This document shows, piece by piece, positions 1 through 7,911 of a stretch of DNA of 64,000 bases. Within the stretch, counting starts at the first letter, position 1. Each line of letters opens with the position of its first letter. The notes beneath the pieces were generated by a model. The model saw only the letters and a program-made list of their open reading frames with translations. It made no database searches and was not told the origin of the DNA. The stretch is from JABWAJ01 sp038323375 (GTDB lineage Bacteria; Bacteroidota; Bacteroidia; Chitinophagales; Saprospiraceae), in contig JBBQGV010000002.1 of NCBI GenBank assembly GCA_038323375.1, positions 74,057 to 138,056 on the forward strand. Reading direction: 5' to 3'. Made by a program: the position numbers and the translations under genes.

Positions 1-521
1 CAGCGTGAAACCGGGAACGCTATTTTGCAGGGGCTCCGAACAGAGTTCAGCGGTACAATGCTTGAGCAGGTAAATTTCACCCACAGCGCCTTCCTTCACT
101 AAGTGGCAGGCGCGTTCGTATTTTGGCGCAAAGCAAAGTTCTTCTGCATACATGAGTTTGACACGGGCAACCTGACAGGCAGCAACCATTTGGTCGGCTT
201 CCTCCAGCGTGACCGGTAGTGGTTTATCAATGATGATGTGTTTCCCCGCTTCCCCGCTTTGGCCGCTTTGAGCGTTGCAGTTGCGTGTAAAAAATTTGGC
301 AGGCAAATATCCACCACATCGCATCCCGATTGCTGAATGATCGCGTCTAAGTCGTTTTACCACTGCGGGATGTTGTATTTTTTTGCAAGTGCTTCCGCTT
401 TCGCCTGGTTGCGCGTATAAACAGCTACAATTTCCGCTTCGGGCACAAAGCGATGATAGCTTTCCAAATGGATGTCGCTGATGAATCCTGCTCCGAGGAT
501 GTCTACTTTTACTTTTTGCAC
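1..521 (-). pseudogene. Gfo/Idh/MocA-family oxidoreductase, broken, runs off left edge
   Basis: Read leftwards from a GTG at 521, the protein opens VKVDILGAGFISDIHLES, a Rossmann GxGxI nucleotide-binding motif typical of NAD(P)-dependent sugar oxidoreductases of this family, followed by a helix with KAEALAKKYNIPQW. The reading is then cut by a TAA (plus-strand 357-359). It resumes in the same frame with DLDAIIQQSGCDVVDICLPN and HATATLKAAKAGK, and is next knocked out of frame by an 8-base tandem duplication at 242-257. After the shift the family pattern continues as KHIIIDKPLPVTLEEAD (the conserved EKP-type motif) to the window edge. With one stop and one frameshift it cannot give a full protein. 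No ATG is visible at the start, so the original start codon may also be lost. The next three genes are broken as well. Sequencing error is the alternative explanation. Confidence 0.75.
242..257. repeat. 8-bp tandem duplication causing a frameshift
   Basis: TTCCCCGC occurs twice head to tail (242-249 and 250-257). Removing one copy restores a continuous Gfo/Idh/MocA reading frame on the minus strand, so this duplication is the frameshifting lesion. Confidence 0.75.
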
Positions 522-657
522 AGCTTTAGTTTATTTTTCCGGTATTTCAACAAATTTTGAAAAATCTCTACCTTCATCGTGAACAGTTTTTAATTTTGAG
601 TTGGAGTAATAGTATTACTATCTATTTCTCAAAGTATCACTTAACAATAATCAAATC

Positions 658-1108
658 ATGGCTGATTTTAGCAAAGTTTTCGAAAACAATGAGCAGTGGA
701 TTGCCAACAAAACTTGCCGTTTCACCCACCTATTTCGAAGACTTATCAAAAGGGTAACAACCTGAATATCTTTATATTGGATGCTCAGACAGTCGGGTTA
801 CCGCAGAAGAACTGATGGGGGCACAGCCGGGAGAAGTCTTCATCCACCGGAATATTGCCAATATGGTCATCAGCATTGACCTGAACGCCATGTCGGTCTT
901 AAATTATGCAGTTAACCATCTGAAAGTGAAGCGCGTCATCGTATTCGGCCACTATGCCTGCGGGGGCGTCAAAGCGGCTATGCAATCGGCAGACCTGGGC
1001 ATTTTGAACCCCTGGCTCAGGAACATCCGGGATGTTTATCGTATGCACAAGAATGAATTGAATGCGATTGAAGATGAAAGCAAGCGATACGATCGGCTTC
1101 TTCCCTGA
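658..1108 (+). pseudogene. beta-class carbonic anhydrase, frameshifted and 3'-truncated
   Basis: Beta-carbonic anhydrases interconvert CO2 and bicarbonate with a zinc held by two Cys and one His. From the ATG at 658 the reading is ADFSKVFENNEQWIANK. One extra A near 711-715 then shifts the frame, and the sequence continues LAVSPTYFEDLSKG to a TAA at 755-757, where the family has a Gln (CAA to TAA). In the same frame it goes on QPEYLYIGCSDSR, with the zinc-binding Cys and the Asp-Arg pair, and later FGHYACGGV with the His and second Cys. It ends at RYDRL near 1100, about two thirds of the usual ~210-220 residues, where it meets the cut end of the Nudix gene tail to tail. All catalytic residues are still encoded, but the gene cannot make an intact enzyme. 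Confidence 0.85.
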
Positions 1109-1522
1109 CATCCCACCAACGCCACTCCTCAGTGAGTGCGTCCAATCCGGGGGTTACCTGTGAAAATTCGACCAAGGCGTAATAGCCCACCGAAATCGTA
1201 CGGTCGAACAAGATATGGGTGGGGTCTAACTGGATGCCCTGTTTTGCAAGTATGCCCTGAAAATCCGTATTGTCCATACGGCGGCGGTCTCCGAAGGTAT
1301 AAAATTGCTTCAGAAAAATGTTTTGCAGGCCCGTCCGTTCTTTAAGTACGCGGTGCGCCGCATCGTCTAAAGATTCGTCAGGAAAAAGGCGACCGCCCGG
1401 CAAACTCCATTCCTGAATCTTTCTAAGCCGCAACAACAAAACCCGCAACTAATTTTCGTGGAACCCGAAAATCACACAATCCACCGAAACGTGTGGCAAA
1501 ACCCGTCCGAATCTTTGCTCAT
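1100..1522 (-). pseudogene. NrtR-like Nudix-domain protein, broken
   Basis: From the ATG at 1522 the reading is MSKDSDG, followed by a one-base shift in a T-run. In the shifted frame it continues LPHVSVDCVIFGFHEN, then a TAG (plus-strand 1449-1451, replacing an expected CAG for Gln), then LRVLLLRLRKIQEWSLPGG. The Nudix box follows as GG, then E-S-L-D-D-A-A-H-R-V-L-K-E-R-T-G, with the usual REUxEE acidic pair partly degraded. Residues up to EEWRWWDV match the Nudix-related regulators that bind ADP-ribose-type ligands and repress NAD genes. The C-terminal winged-helix domain those proteins carry is gone, because the frame runs straight into the truncated carbonic anhydrase near 1100. Family assignment is by pattern; loss of function is clear. 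Confidence 0.75.
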
Positions 1523-1546
1523 CTAAGTTTTCCGCTTGTATCTTGT
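1514..1546 (+). promoter_or_regulatory. probable promoter of the broken hydrolase
   Basis: TTTG at 1514-1517, 21 bases, then TATCTTGT at 1539-1546, close to the Bacteroidota pattern TTTG-N19-23-TAnnTTTG. It lies 56 bases ahead of the ATG at 1602. Confidence 0.4.
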
Positions 1547-1601
1547 GTTCCATTCTGCAAAAATGGGAACTTTTTTTCACTCATTCAAAACTGTTAAACA
1601 G

Positions 1602-1916
1602 ATGAATAAACTATTTTCCATGGCATTACTTTTGTTGCCGCTTGCCGCGAATGCCCAGGAATTGAACCTCTTTCAAAAACATACCTTTACTACTGCGGAC
1701 GGCAAAACCTTGCCCTACCGCATTTTATTTCAGGAGTCTTACGACAAAACCCAAAAGTACCCGCTGCTGCTGTTTTTACATGGTGCCGGCGAACGAGGTA
1801 ATGACAATAAAAAGCAACTCGTTCATGGTGCCAAACTATTTTTGAGCGAAGCAGGCCGCCGCGATTTTCCGGGGATTATCCTGGTGCCCGCTTATCTTTA
1901 CCCCTCAAAATACTGA
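1602..1916 (+). pseudogene. secreted alpha/beta hydrolase, N-terminal fragment
   Basis: The ATG at 1602 opens a signal peptide (MNKLFSMALLLLPLAANAQ) followed by KHTFTTADGKTLPYRILF and the strand-turn LLLFLHGAGERGNDN. That HGxGExG motif forms the oxyanion hole in prolyl-oligopeptidase or dienelactone-hydrolase-like secreted esterases and peptidases. Similarity holds to FPGIILVP at about 1888. Then eight unrelated residues lead to a stop at 1914-1916. The nucleophile Ser, the Asp and the His that should follow are all missing, so only about the first third of the gene remains. The break sits immediately upstream of what looks like the promoter of the next gene, suggesting a deletion that joined the two. 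An upstream in-frame ATG at 1536 exists but adds residues before the signal peptide. Confidence 0.7.
1893..1900 (+). promoter_or_regulatory. -7 promoter element for the GT4 gene
   Basis: TATCTTTA, one base off the Bacteroidota -7 consensus TAnnTTTG, 20 bases ahead of the TTG start. No TTG-type -33 box is present upstream, where the broken hydrolase ends, so half of the promoter may have been lost at that junction. Confidence 0.4.
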
Positions 1917-1920
1917 AACC

Positions 1921-3060
1921 TTGCAGACCGCTGCTTCGCCGGTGACGGCAGTTGTTATTCCATACGTTTTTTTGCCTCCAAAAAATGGCGGGCATCAGGC
2001 TGGTTATGGTATTTGCCAGGCGCTTGGGCGTGAAGTGCCGACGATTTGCATTTCCAGCTTCGGGAATGCCACCGGCAGTTATGCATTCCAGCTTGAATTT
2101 GCTTTCCGCAAAGGCATGACCAAATATTTCAGTCCAATGGTTGCCTGGCGCTGTTATCGTATTCTGAAAGCGGCGCGGGTTCGGCATTGCATCGCACAAC
2201 AACCCTTCATTGTTCCCTTGCTGTTGCCGATCCTTGCCTTGTCCGGCATTTCATTGCTGGTGTACGCGCACAACATCGAATATCGGCGCTTTCGCAGCAT
2301 GGACAAATGGTGGTGGCGCATCGTTTGGGGGGTAGAGTGGTTGGTTTATCGCCTTGCGAATCAAGTGCTGTTTATTTCCGCGGAAGAACGGATAGCAGCC
2401 ATAGCCGAATTTGGGCTTGACCCAAAAAAATGCGTGGACGTACCTTATGGTGTAGCACGCAAAACGCCACCATCAGAACTGGAACGGCAGGCAGCCCGGC
2501 ATGAAGTGGCGGCGGCGCACGGCTTTAAAGAGACAGAACGCTGGATCCTCTTTTTCGGCCCCCAAAACTACCAACCCAATCTCGAAGCTGTGCTTTTTAT
2601 CGCTCAGGAATTGGCACCGCTGCTGAAGACACAATCGAACATAGACTACCGCATTTTGATCTGTGGCGGCAGCCTGCCCTCGGAATATCAAAAATTAGAA
2701 GCTTACCGCCAATACAACCTCGAATATCTGGGATTTGTAGAAAACATTGACCAGTACGTGTTAGCAGCGGATGTTGTGCTCAACCCAATTCTGAAAGGAG
2801 CTGGTGTAAAAACGAAAGTGTTGGAAGCTATTGCACTCGGCAAAACGGTGGTTTCAACTGAAAGCGGGGCATTCGGGATTCAAAAACAAGTTTGTGGTGA
2901 ACAACTCATAGTGGTGGCTGATCACGATATGACTGCATTCGCCGATGCTATTTTGCGATGCTTCGCACTTGAAAATCAAACAACGCCTGTGGGGTTTTAT
3001 GACTATTATTACCGCGATAATGTTGTAAAAGACCTATTACCCATATTAAAAAAAACATGA
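1921..3060 (+). CDS. glycosyltransferase family 4 (GT-B fold)
   Basis: A 379-residue cytosolic or membrane-associated glycosyltransferase that should move a sugar from a nucleotide donor to a lipid or glycan acceptor. The N-terminal Rossmann half carries IPYVFLPPKNGGHQAGYG, where such enzymes have a glycine loop, and HNIEY at about 117-121. The C-terminal half has ILFFGPQNYQPNLEA and the donor-site stretch GAGVKTKVLEAIALGKTVV at about 296-314. The start is taken as TTG at 1921, because no ATG precedes the conserved first strand and a -7 element lies 20 bases upstream. The stop overlaps the next start (ATGA at 3057-3060), so it is translationally coupled to the GH13-like gene, which suggests a shared pathway. 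The acceptor and sugar cannot be read from the sequence. Confidence 0.85.
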   Translation: MQTAASPVTAVVIPYVFLPPKNGGHQAGYGICQALGREVPTICISSFGNATGSYAFQLEFAFRKGMTKYFSPMVAWRCYRILKAARVRHCIAQQPFIVPLLLPILALSGISLLVYAHNIEYRRFRSMDKWWWRIVWGVEWLVYRLANQVLFISAEERIAAIAEFGLDPKKCVDVPYGVARKTPPSELERQAARHEVAAAHGFKETERWILFFGPQNYQPNLEAVLFIAQELAPLLKTQSNIDYRILICGGSLPSEYQKLEAYRQYNLEYLGFVENIDQYVLAADVVLNPILKGAGVKTKVLEAIALGKTVVSTESGAFGIQKQVCGEQLIVVADHDMTAFADAILRCFALENQTTPVGFYDYYYRDNVVKDLLPILKKT

Positions 3061-5078
3061 ATGCATCCGTCTTTTCAGAGCTGGCCGGATTAGATGCTTA
3101 TCTCAACGGAAAAAGCACTTATATAGAAGGTTTAGCACCAACTACAGCCATTCATCTGCCGGTGGCTACAACCCTCGCTGTGTTAAAACAAAAATTAGGC
3201 ACCAAAAGGCTCGAAGCAGCGCTCAACCCAGCATTAACCCGCCCTTCCCCGATTAAGCACCTGGACGACGCAAACTGGATGCGCACAACGAATATGGTGG
3301 GGGTTAATGTTCGGACGATCGGACATTTCTGGAATTTGGTCAATTACCTGTTCACCGTTCCTGCCTGCCAGCAAGCAGTCCATTTACTGCCCATTTGGGA
3401 GCCGGGAGTTGTCGCGAGTCTTTACGGCATGGCAAGCTGGCACATCAACCGGGAGTTCTTTAGCCAGGAACTGGCCGACGCGCTGCCTGAATTGAATACA
3501 GTTGAGCAACAACTGAAAGTCACTGTAAACGTGTTGCATGACCTGGGTCGGGTTGTCGGGATGGACGTTATTCCGCATACCGATCGCTATTCGGAGATTG
3601 TACTTGCTAATCCTGGTTTTTTTGAGTGGATGGAACGTAAAGGGGTGTTGATCACCAATCACAGTGCGCGCCTTCATGAACGGGTTGAAGAACTGATCTA
3701 TCAATACTTGAAACAGATTGGCTCGGCTCAACCTGTGGTTGCATTTCCGGCTAATGTCAGGGAGTTGTTTCATTTGCCCGAAGCTACCCGTTGCCAGGTA
3801 CTTTTTGGAGACAAGCACGACGATTTTGCCCGTAATGAACGCCGATCCGCGTTTATCCAGTATTTACACCGGCAGGGTCTGGAACCTGTGCCAGCAACTA
3901 TGGGGCCACCATACCGGGGCCTGGAAGTGGACATTGACGAAGCGGCAGCCAAAACGGTGGCAGATGATGCCTGGTTAGATTACCGCATCATCAACCCCGG
4001 CCCGATGTCGAGGGTTTTTGGCCCCCTAACCCGGTATAAATTGTACGAAAATAAAAACGACAACCTCGATTGGGAATTCGATTTTGAGCGCCCGAAAACC
4101 GAGGTCTGGGAATATGTATGTAGCCAATACGCTGCGGTGCAACGGGAATACCATTTTGACTTTATGCGCGGCGACATGTCGCATGTCCAAATGCGACCGG
4201 AAGGCGTGCCCGAAATCGCGGATGAGTATTACGACATTCACCGTGCGGTACTGCGCACGGTTCGGCAGGAAAAGCCCTGGTTTGCTTATTTTGCAGAAAC
4301 CTTTCTGGCACCACCCGGGTCTATGGCCTACGGCAGCGAAGAAGACCACCTTGATCTCTCAGAAGCAGATGCCACGCTTGGCGATTTGCAGTCTATGGTG
4401 CCGGGCGAACCCGATTTTCTTCAAAACTTCCGGCTTTACCTCGATTTGCTGCATACCCGGGGCTTTGCGCCCTGCTTTACGCTGATGACCGGGGATAAAG
4501 ACGATCCGCGTTTCGACAAATTTTATCAGGCTGGGAATGAGGCGCGTTTTTTTATGGGCATGTTTTTGACCGATATGCCCAGTTACATGGCACTTGGTTT
4601 TGAATGCAGGGATCCGCACCCCGAACCGGCACCCAATGAGCACTATACCAAACTGTACGTATTCCGCATGGAAGATGGGTCAAAGCGAACGCAAGGGCCT
4701 TACGTTTTTGGAAACAACCTGACTTTGTTCCAACGCCTGAACCGCATCCGAAATGAGGCTGAACGTTTGTTGCCCCAACTTTCCAGTTCTCTGTCCTGGC
4801 TGATCCCACCCGATGCAACGGCTGCCCGGCAGGTCATGGCCTGGACGCATCAGGATCAAGGAGCCTATATCTTTGTAGTCAATTCCAACCTGCAACAAGC
4901 CGCCGAACGAGTCAAAATCCCTTGTTCAATGGTATACGGCGTGAAGTTCAGGGTCATTTTTTCGGCCCTGGAAAATGAAAGGAATTACCAGACGCCTTTG
5001 GTTTGTTACGATGGTTTGCTCCAAATTGAACAACTTGCAGCCGGAGAGGCGCTGATAATACAAATTGATGACAATTAA
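3057..5078 (+). CDS. GH13-like alpha-amylase-family protein
   Basis: A 673-residue protein with a TIM-barrel layout but divergent motifs. VHLLPIWEPGVVASLYG stands for the first strands. GMDVIPHTDR near 168-177 resembles conserved region I of GH13 enzymes (DxxxNHT). FDFMRGDMSH near 368-377 resembles region II, giving the candidate nucleophile Asp in R-G-D. AYFAETF near 411-417 gives the candidate acid/base Glu (region III). FLTDMPSY near 503-510 is the best candidate for region IV, although its usual NHD is not there. There is no signal peptide, so it is cytosolic. A beta-rich C-terminal domain follows. It overlaps the upstream GT4 gene by four bases. It may be a phosphorylase, transglycosidase or hydrolase acting on what the GT4 makes; which one is not decided by the sequence. 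Confidence 0.75.
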   Translation: MNASVFSELAGLDAYLNGKSTYIEGLAPTTAIHLPVATTLAVLKQKLGTKRLEAALNPALTRPSPIKHLDDANWMRTTNMVGVNVRTIGHFWNLVNYLFTVPACQQAVHLLPIWEPGVVASLYGMASWHINREFFSQELADALPELNTVEQQLKVTVNVLHDLGRVVGMDVIPHTDRYSEIVLANPGFFEWMERKGVLITNHSARLHERVEELIYQYLKQIGSAQPVVAFPANVRELFHLPEATRCQVLFGDKHDDFARNERRSAFIQYLHRQGLEPVPATMGPPYRGLEVDIDEAAAKTVADDAWLDYRIINPGPMSRVFGPLTRYKLYENKNDNLDWEFDFERPKTEVWEYVCSQYAAVQREYHFDFMRGDMSHVQMRPEGVPEIADEYYDIHRAVLRTVRQEKPWFAYFAETFLAPPGSMAYGSEEDHLDLSEADATLGDLQSMVPGEPDFLQNFRLYLDLLHTRGFAPCFTLMTGDKDDPRFDKFYQAGNEARFFMGMFLTDMPSYMALGFECRDPHPEPAPNEHYTKLYVFRMEDGSKRTQGPYVFGNNLTLFQRLNRIRNEAERLLPQLSSSLSWLIPPDATAARQVMAWTHQDQGAYIFVVNSNLQQAAERVKIPCSMVYGVKFRVIFSALENERNYQTPLVCYDGLLQIEQLAAGEALIIQIDDN

Positions 5079-5221
5079 TGCCAGCAAGCCCCTGTTTTTC
5101 CGGTTCAGAATAAAAACCAAAGTTGTTTGCTGTTGTTACAATGAATATTTTCAATAGTGTTTGATTCAGGTCAACAGGAGACCGCAAGAGGCTCCTGCTC
5201 AGGCATCAAAAACAAAGGAAC

Positions 5222-6661
5222 ATGCAAAAACAACGCGCTATAGTTTGGTTCAGGCAAGATTTAAGGTTGCACGACAACGAGGCGTTGACTGACGCGCTGG
5301 TGAGTGCGGAAGAGGTTGCCATGGTATACATTTTCGACGAACGCGTATTTTCGGGCACGACGCGTTTTGGTTTTGCGAAAACAGGAAAATACCGCGCCCA
5401 GTTCATCATTGAAGCGGTGTATGACTTGCGGCAATCCCTGCGTAAACTTGGCAGCGATTTGATCGTTCGCGTTGGCAAACCGGAAACCATTATTTTCGAA
5501 TTGGCCAAAGAGCTGAAAACAGGCTGGGTGTTTTGCAACCGGGAACGAACCCGGGAAGAAGTTTATGTACAGGATGCGCTGGAACAAAACCTTTGGTCAA
5601 TCGGGCAGGAGGTTCGCTATTCAAGGGGCAAAATGTTGTATTATACCGCTGATTTGCCCTTCCCGGTAACCCATACGCCGGATACTTTTACGCAGTTCAG
5701 GAAAGAGGTGGAACGCATCGTGCCGATCCGTGAGCCTTTACCGGCACCTGAAAAACCTTTGGCCAAATTGGGGATTCCGATAACAGCCGGCGACATTCCC
5801 TCCATTGCCGATTTTGGCCACGAGGCCATTGAAAACGACCTGCGAAGCGCATTTCAATTCGAAGGCGGCGAAACAGCAGCGCTTGAACGCCTGCAGTATT
5901 ATTTTGGGGGTAGCCAGCTCATAAAAACTTATAAAGAAACCCGCAACGAACTCATTGGCGGCGATTATTCTTCCAAACTTTCTCCGTGGTTGGCACAGGG
6001 CTGTTTGTCTCCTAAAACTATTTATTACGAGCTTCGGAAGTTTGAGCTGACGCACGGCGCAAATGAATCTACTTACTGGATATTCTTCGAATTGCTATGG
6101 CGCGATTTTTTCCGCTTGATGGGCAAAAAGCACGGCAATAAAATCTTTCTGAAAGGGGGAACTTCGGGCGAGGCTTCCTCCCGTTTGCGCAACGACGAAC
6201 GCCTGCTTCAAAAATGGATAGACGGCGTTACAGGCGTACCGTTTATTGATGCCAATATGCGGGAGCTTAAACTCACGGGATTTATGTCGAACCGGGGCCG
6301 GCAAAACGTGGCCAGTTTTTTAGTAAAAGACCTGTTTGTGAATTGGCAAATGGGCGCCGAATATTTTGAATCCATACTCATTGACTACGACCCTTGCAGC
6401 AATTGGGGCAACTGGAATTACATAGCCAGCGTTGGCAGCGATCCCCGCGAAAATCGCTATTTCAATATCCTGAACCAGGCGCGTCGTTATGATCCAAAAG
6501 GCACCTACGTCAAGCACTGGCTGCCCGAACTGATAGATGTTCCGCTTGAAAAAATTCACCGACCTGATACGCTATCCTTTGCCGAACAGGACTTGCACCA
6601 CGTTAAATTAGGCGCCGATTATCCGAAAACAATGGTAGAAATGGAGAAGTGGGAGCATTAA
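5222..6661 (+). CDS. cryptochrome/photolyase, DASH type
   Basis: A 479-residue flavoprotein of the photolyase/cryptochrome family. The N-terminal alpha/beta antenna domain opens AIVWFRQDLRLHDNEAL, the family hallmark. The helical FAD-binding half has KTYKETRNELIGGDYSSKLSPW, then WIFFELLWRDFFR and GFMSNRGRQNVASFL, with the conserved NWQMGAEYFES and WGNWNYIASVGSDPRENR. The last of these, with LNQARRYDPKGTYVKHWLPEL, is characteristic of DASH proteins, which repair cyclobutane dimers in single-stranded or looped DNA using light. Three Trp residues around the FAD pocket are plausible for electron transfer. It stands alone, with a hairpin after it and a convergent porin gene. Length is normal for the family (450-500 residues). 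Confidence 0.92.
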   Translation: MQKQRAIVWFRQDLRLHDNEALTDALVSAEEVAMVYIFDERVFSGTTRFGFAKTGKYRAQFIIEAVYDLRQSLRKLGSDLIVRVGKPETIIFELAKELKTGWVFCNRERTREEVYVQDALEQNLWSIGQEVRYSRGKMLYYTADLPFPVTHTPDTFTQFRKEVERIVPIREPLPAPEKPLAKLGIPITAGDIPSIADFGHEAIENDLRSAFQFEGGETAALERLQYYFGGSQLIKTYKETRNELIGGDYSSKLSPWLAQGCLSPKTIYYELRKFELTHGANESTYWIFFELLWRDFFRLMGKKHGNKIFLKGGTSGEASSRLRNDERLLQKWIDGVTGVPFIDANMRELKLTGFMSNRGRQNVASFLVKDLFVNWQMGAEYFESILIDYDPCSNWGNWNYIASVGSDPRENRYFNILNQARRYDPKGTYVKHWLPELIDVPLEKIHRPDTLSFAEQDLHHVKLGADYPKTMVEMEKWEH

Positions 6662-6665
6662 GAAA

Positions 6666-6698
6666 AGATGCTTGCCAGGCTTAACCCGGCAAGCATCT
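6666..6698. terminator. hairpin between convergent genes
   Basis: AGATGCTTGCC (6666-6676) pairs perfectly with GGCAAGCATCT (6688-6698) around an 11-base loop. It sits between the convergent cryptochrome and porin genes. There is no long T-run, so it is a weak or bidirectional terminator. Confidence 0.55.
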
Positions 6699-6726
6699 GT
6701 AAATATTTGTTCTCCTTCAAAAATGT

Positions 6727-7824
6727 CTAAAATTTATACACCGCAGCCACCAGGAAACTGGCGCTGGTGTCCGATGCTTTATCCGGGGTGTTTAGGAAAA
6801 TTTCCTTCGAAGCTTTTTCGAAGCGGATTTCCGGAATGACCGTCAGGCCCTCAACTTTAAGATTGGCCGATAATGTAGCCGCCAGGACATTGCCGCCTGC
6901 TGGCGCTGCGCCAAAGACGTTGAGTTGTTTAGCATCGTCGAAATATTCCGTTCGGAGGGTCATCCAAAAGTGTTCGCTAAGGTCTGCGTTGAGATAGAGC
7001 GCCGCGCCAAACCACTGCAAGCCATCGCCGAAATCGCCTTCCGACCCGGTTTTGAACTGTACGTTGGAAATGGTGCCATTGACGCCCAAACTGAATTTAC
7101 CGCCCAATGCCGCCAAAAATACCAGATCTAACTGGTTAACCAACACGGAATCCGTTGGTTTGCCACCCTGATAATTTAGATAAGCCTTCAAAACATCATC
7201 TTTAGTTGCGGTGCTGAGCTGACCGATGATGTATTTATTGCTCAGGGTCGTAGATTTCAGGTCGGTCGGATTGGCAATACCCAGCATAAGCCCGGTTTTG
7301 CCAAAAGTTTTTTCAGCCTTGATGCCCGTATGAAAAAACGGTCCGTACGAAAACATATAAGACATGCTGTAATTTCGGTTGGCGTATGCATCTACCAGTT
7401 CATAGCCGATATGGGTTGCCCAACTTCCGGCTGTGATTTTTAAACCGTTTTTAAAGGCATAAGAAAGATATAATTGTTTGATAATGAATCTCGTGTTTTC
7501 GTCAGCGTAGGAAAAATCTTCTGCGCGTTTACCGAATCCGACATCGGCGACCATCCCTACTTTTCCGATAGAATGCTCCGCCTTCAGGGAGATCATACCC
7601 AGTTCAAAAGAGTTGTGCGAGTTGGTAAAACTGGTGTTGTTATTCGAAGCCATTTCCCCGAAATCGTAGCGGTAATAGGCGTCAGCAAAACCAGAAAACA
7701 CAAGAGCTGGTGCATTGGCCACCGTGATTGTATCAGCTGCGGGAGCAGCATCCTGAGCAGGTGATGCAGTGGACAGGCAAAAAAATGCCAGGCCTGTTGC
7801 AAAGATTTTTTGTAACATTGTCAA
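6727..7824 (-). CDS. outer-membrane beta-barrel protein (porin-2/OmpL-like)
   Basis: A 365-residue protein with a signal peptide (LQKIFATGLAFFCLSTASPAQ) and alternating beta strands throughout. It ends in VAAVYKF, the terminal Phe expected of barrels inserted by BamA. The start of the mature part, FSGFADAYYRYDF, fits the putative porin-2 family of Bacteroidota. It lies directly downstream of the ammonium transporter on the same strand, with an 87-base gap holding a strong hairpin. The likely job is to let small nitrogen solutes cross the outer membrane for Amt. That role is inferred from position only; no pore-lining specificity can be read. The ATG at 7824 was chosen; a second ATG at 7818 would also give a signal peptide. 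Confidence 0.8.
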   Translation of the reverse strand: MTMLQKIFATGLAFFCLSTASPAQDAAPAADTITVANAPALVFSGFADAYYRYDFGEMASNNNTSFTNSHNSFELGMISLKAEHSIGKVGMVADVGFGKRAEDFSYADENTRFIIKQLYLSYAFKNGLKITAGSWATHIGYELVDAYANRNYSMSYMFSYGPFFHTGIKAEKTFGKTGLMLGIANPTDLKSTTLSNKYIIGQLSTATKDDVLKAYLNYQGGKPTDSVLVNQLDLVFLAALGGKFSLGVNGTISNVQFKTGSEGDFGDGLQWFGAALYLNADLSEHFWMTLRTEYFDDAKQLNVFGAAPAGGNVLAATLSANLKVEGLTVIPEIRFEKASKEIFLNTPDKASDTSASFLVAAVYKF

Positions 7825-7847
7825 TCATTTTATGGAAGTGAAATGAT

Positions 7848-7894
7848 AGGTACGGCCGTCGGTTTGTACCAGAAACCGAATGGAGGCCGTACCT
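7848..7894. promoter_or_regulatory. nested hairpin between amt and porin
   Basis: AGGTACGGCC (7848-7857) pairs with GGCCGTACCT (7885-7894), and inside it CGGTTT (7860-7865) pairs with AAACCG (7873-7878). Both stems are perfect. The element fills the amt-porin gap. On the plus strand it is followed by TTTTT, but both genes are on the minus strand. It may be a processing site, an attenuator or a partial terminator that sets the ratio of the two proteins. Confidence 0.5.
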
Positions 7895-7911
7895 TTTTAT
7901 GGGCCTAAGTT

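Noticed and set aside
557..757. A 66-residue reading on the plus strand at the start of the carbonic anhydrase.
   Set aside because: Only its second half matches the family, after a frameshift. It is part of the broken carbonic anhydrase, not a separate gene.
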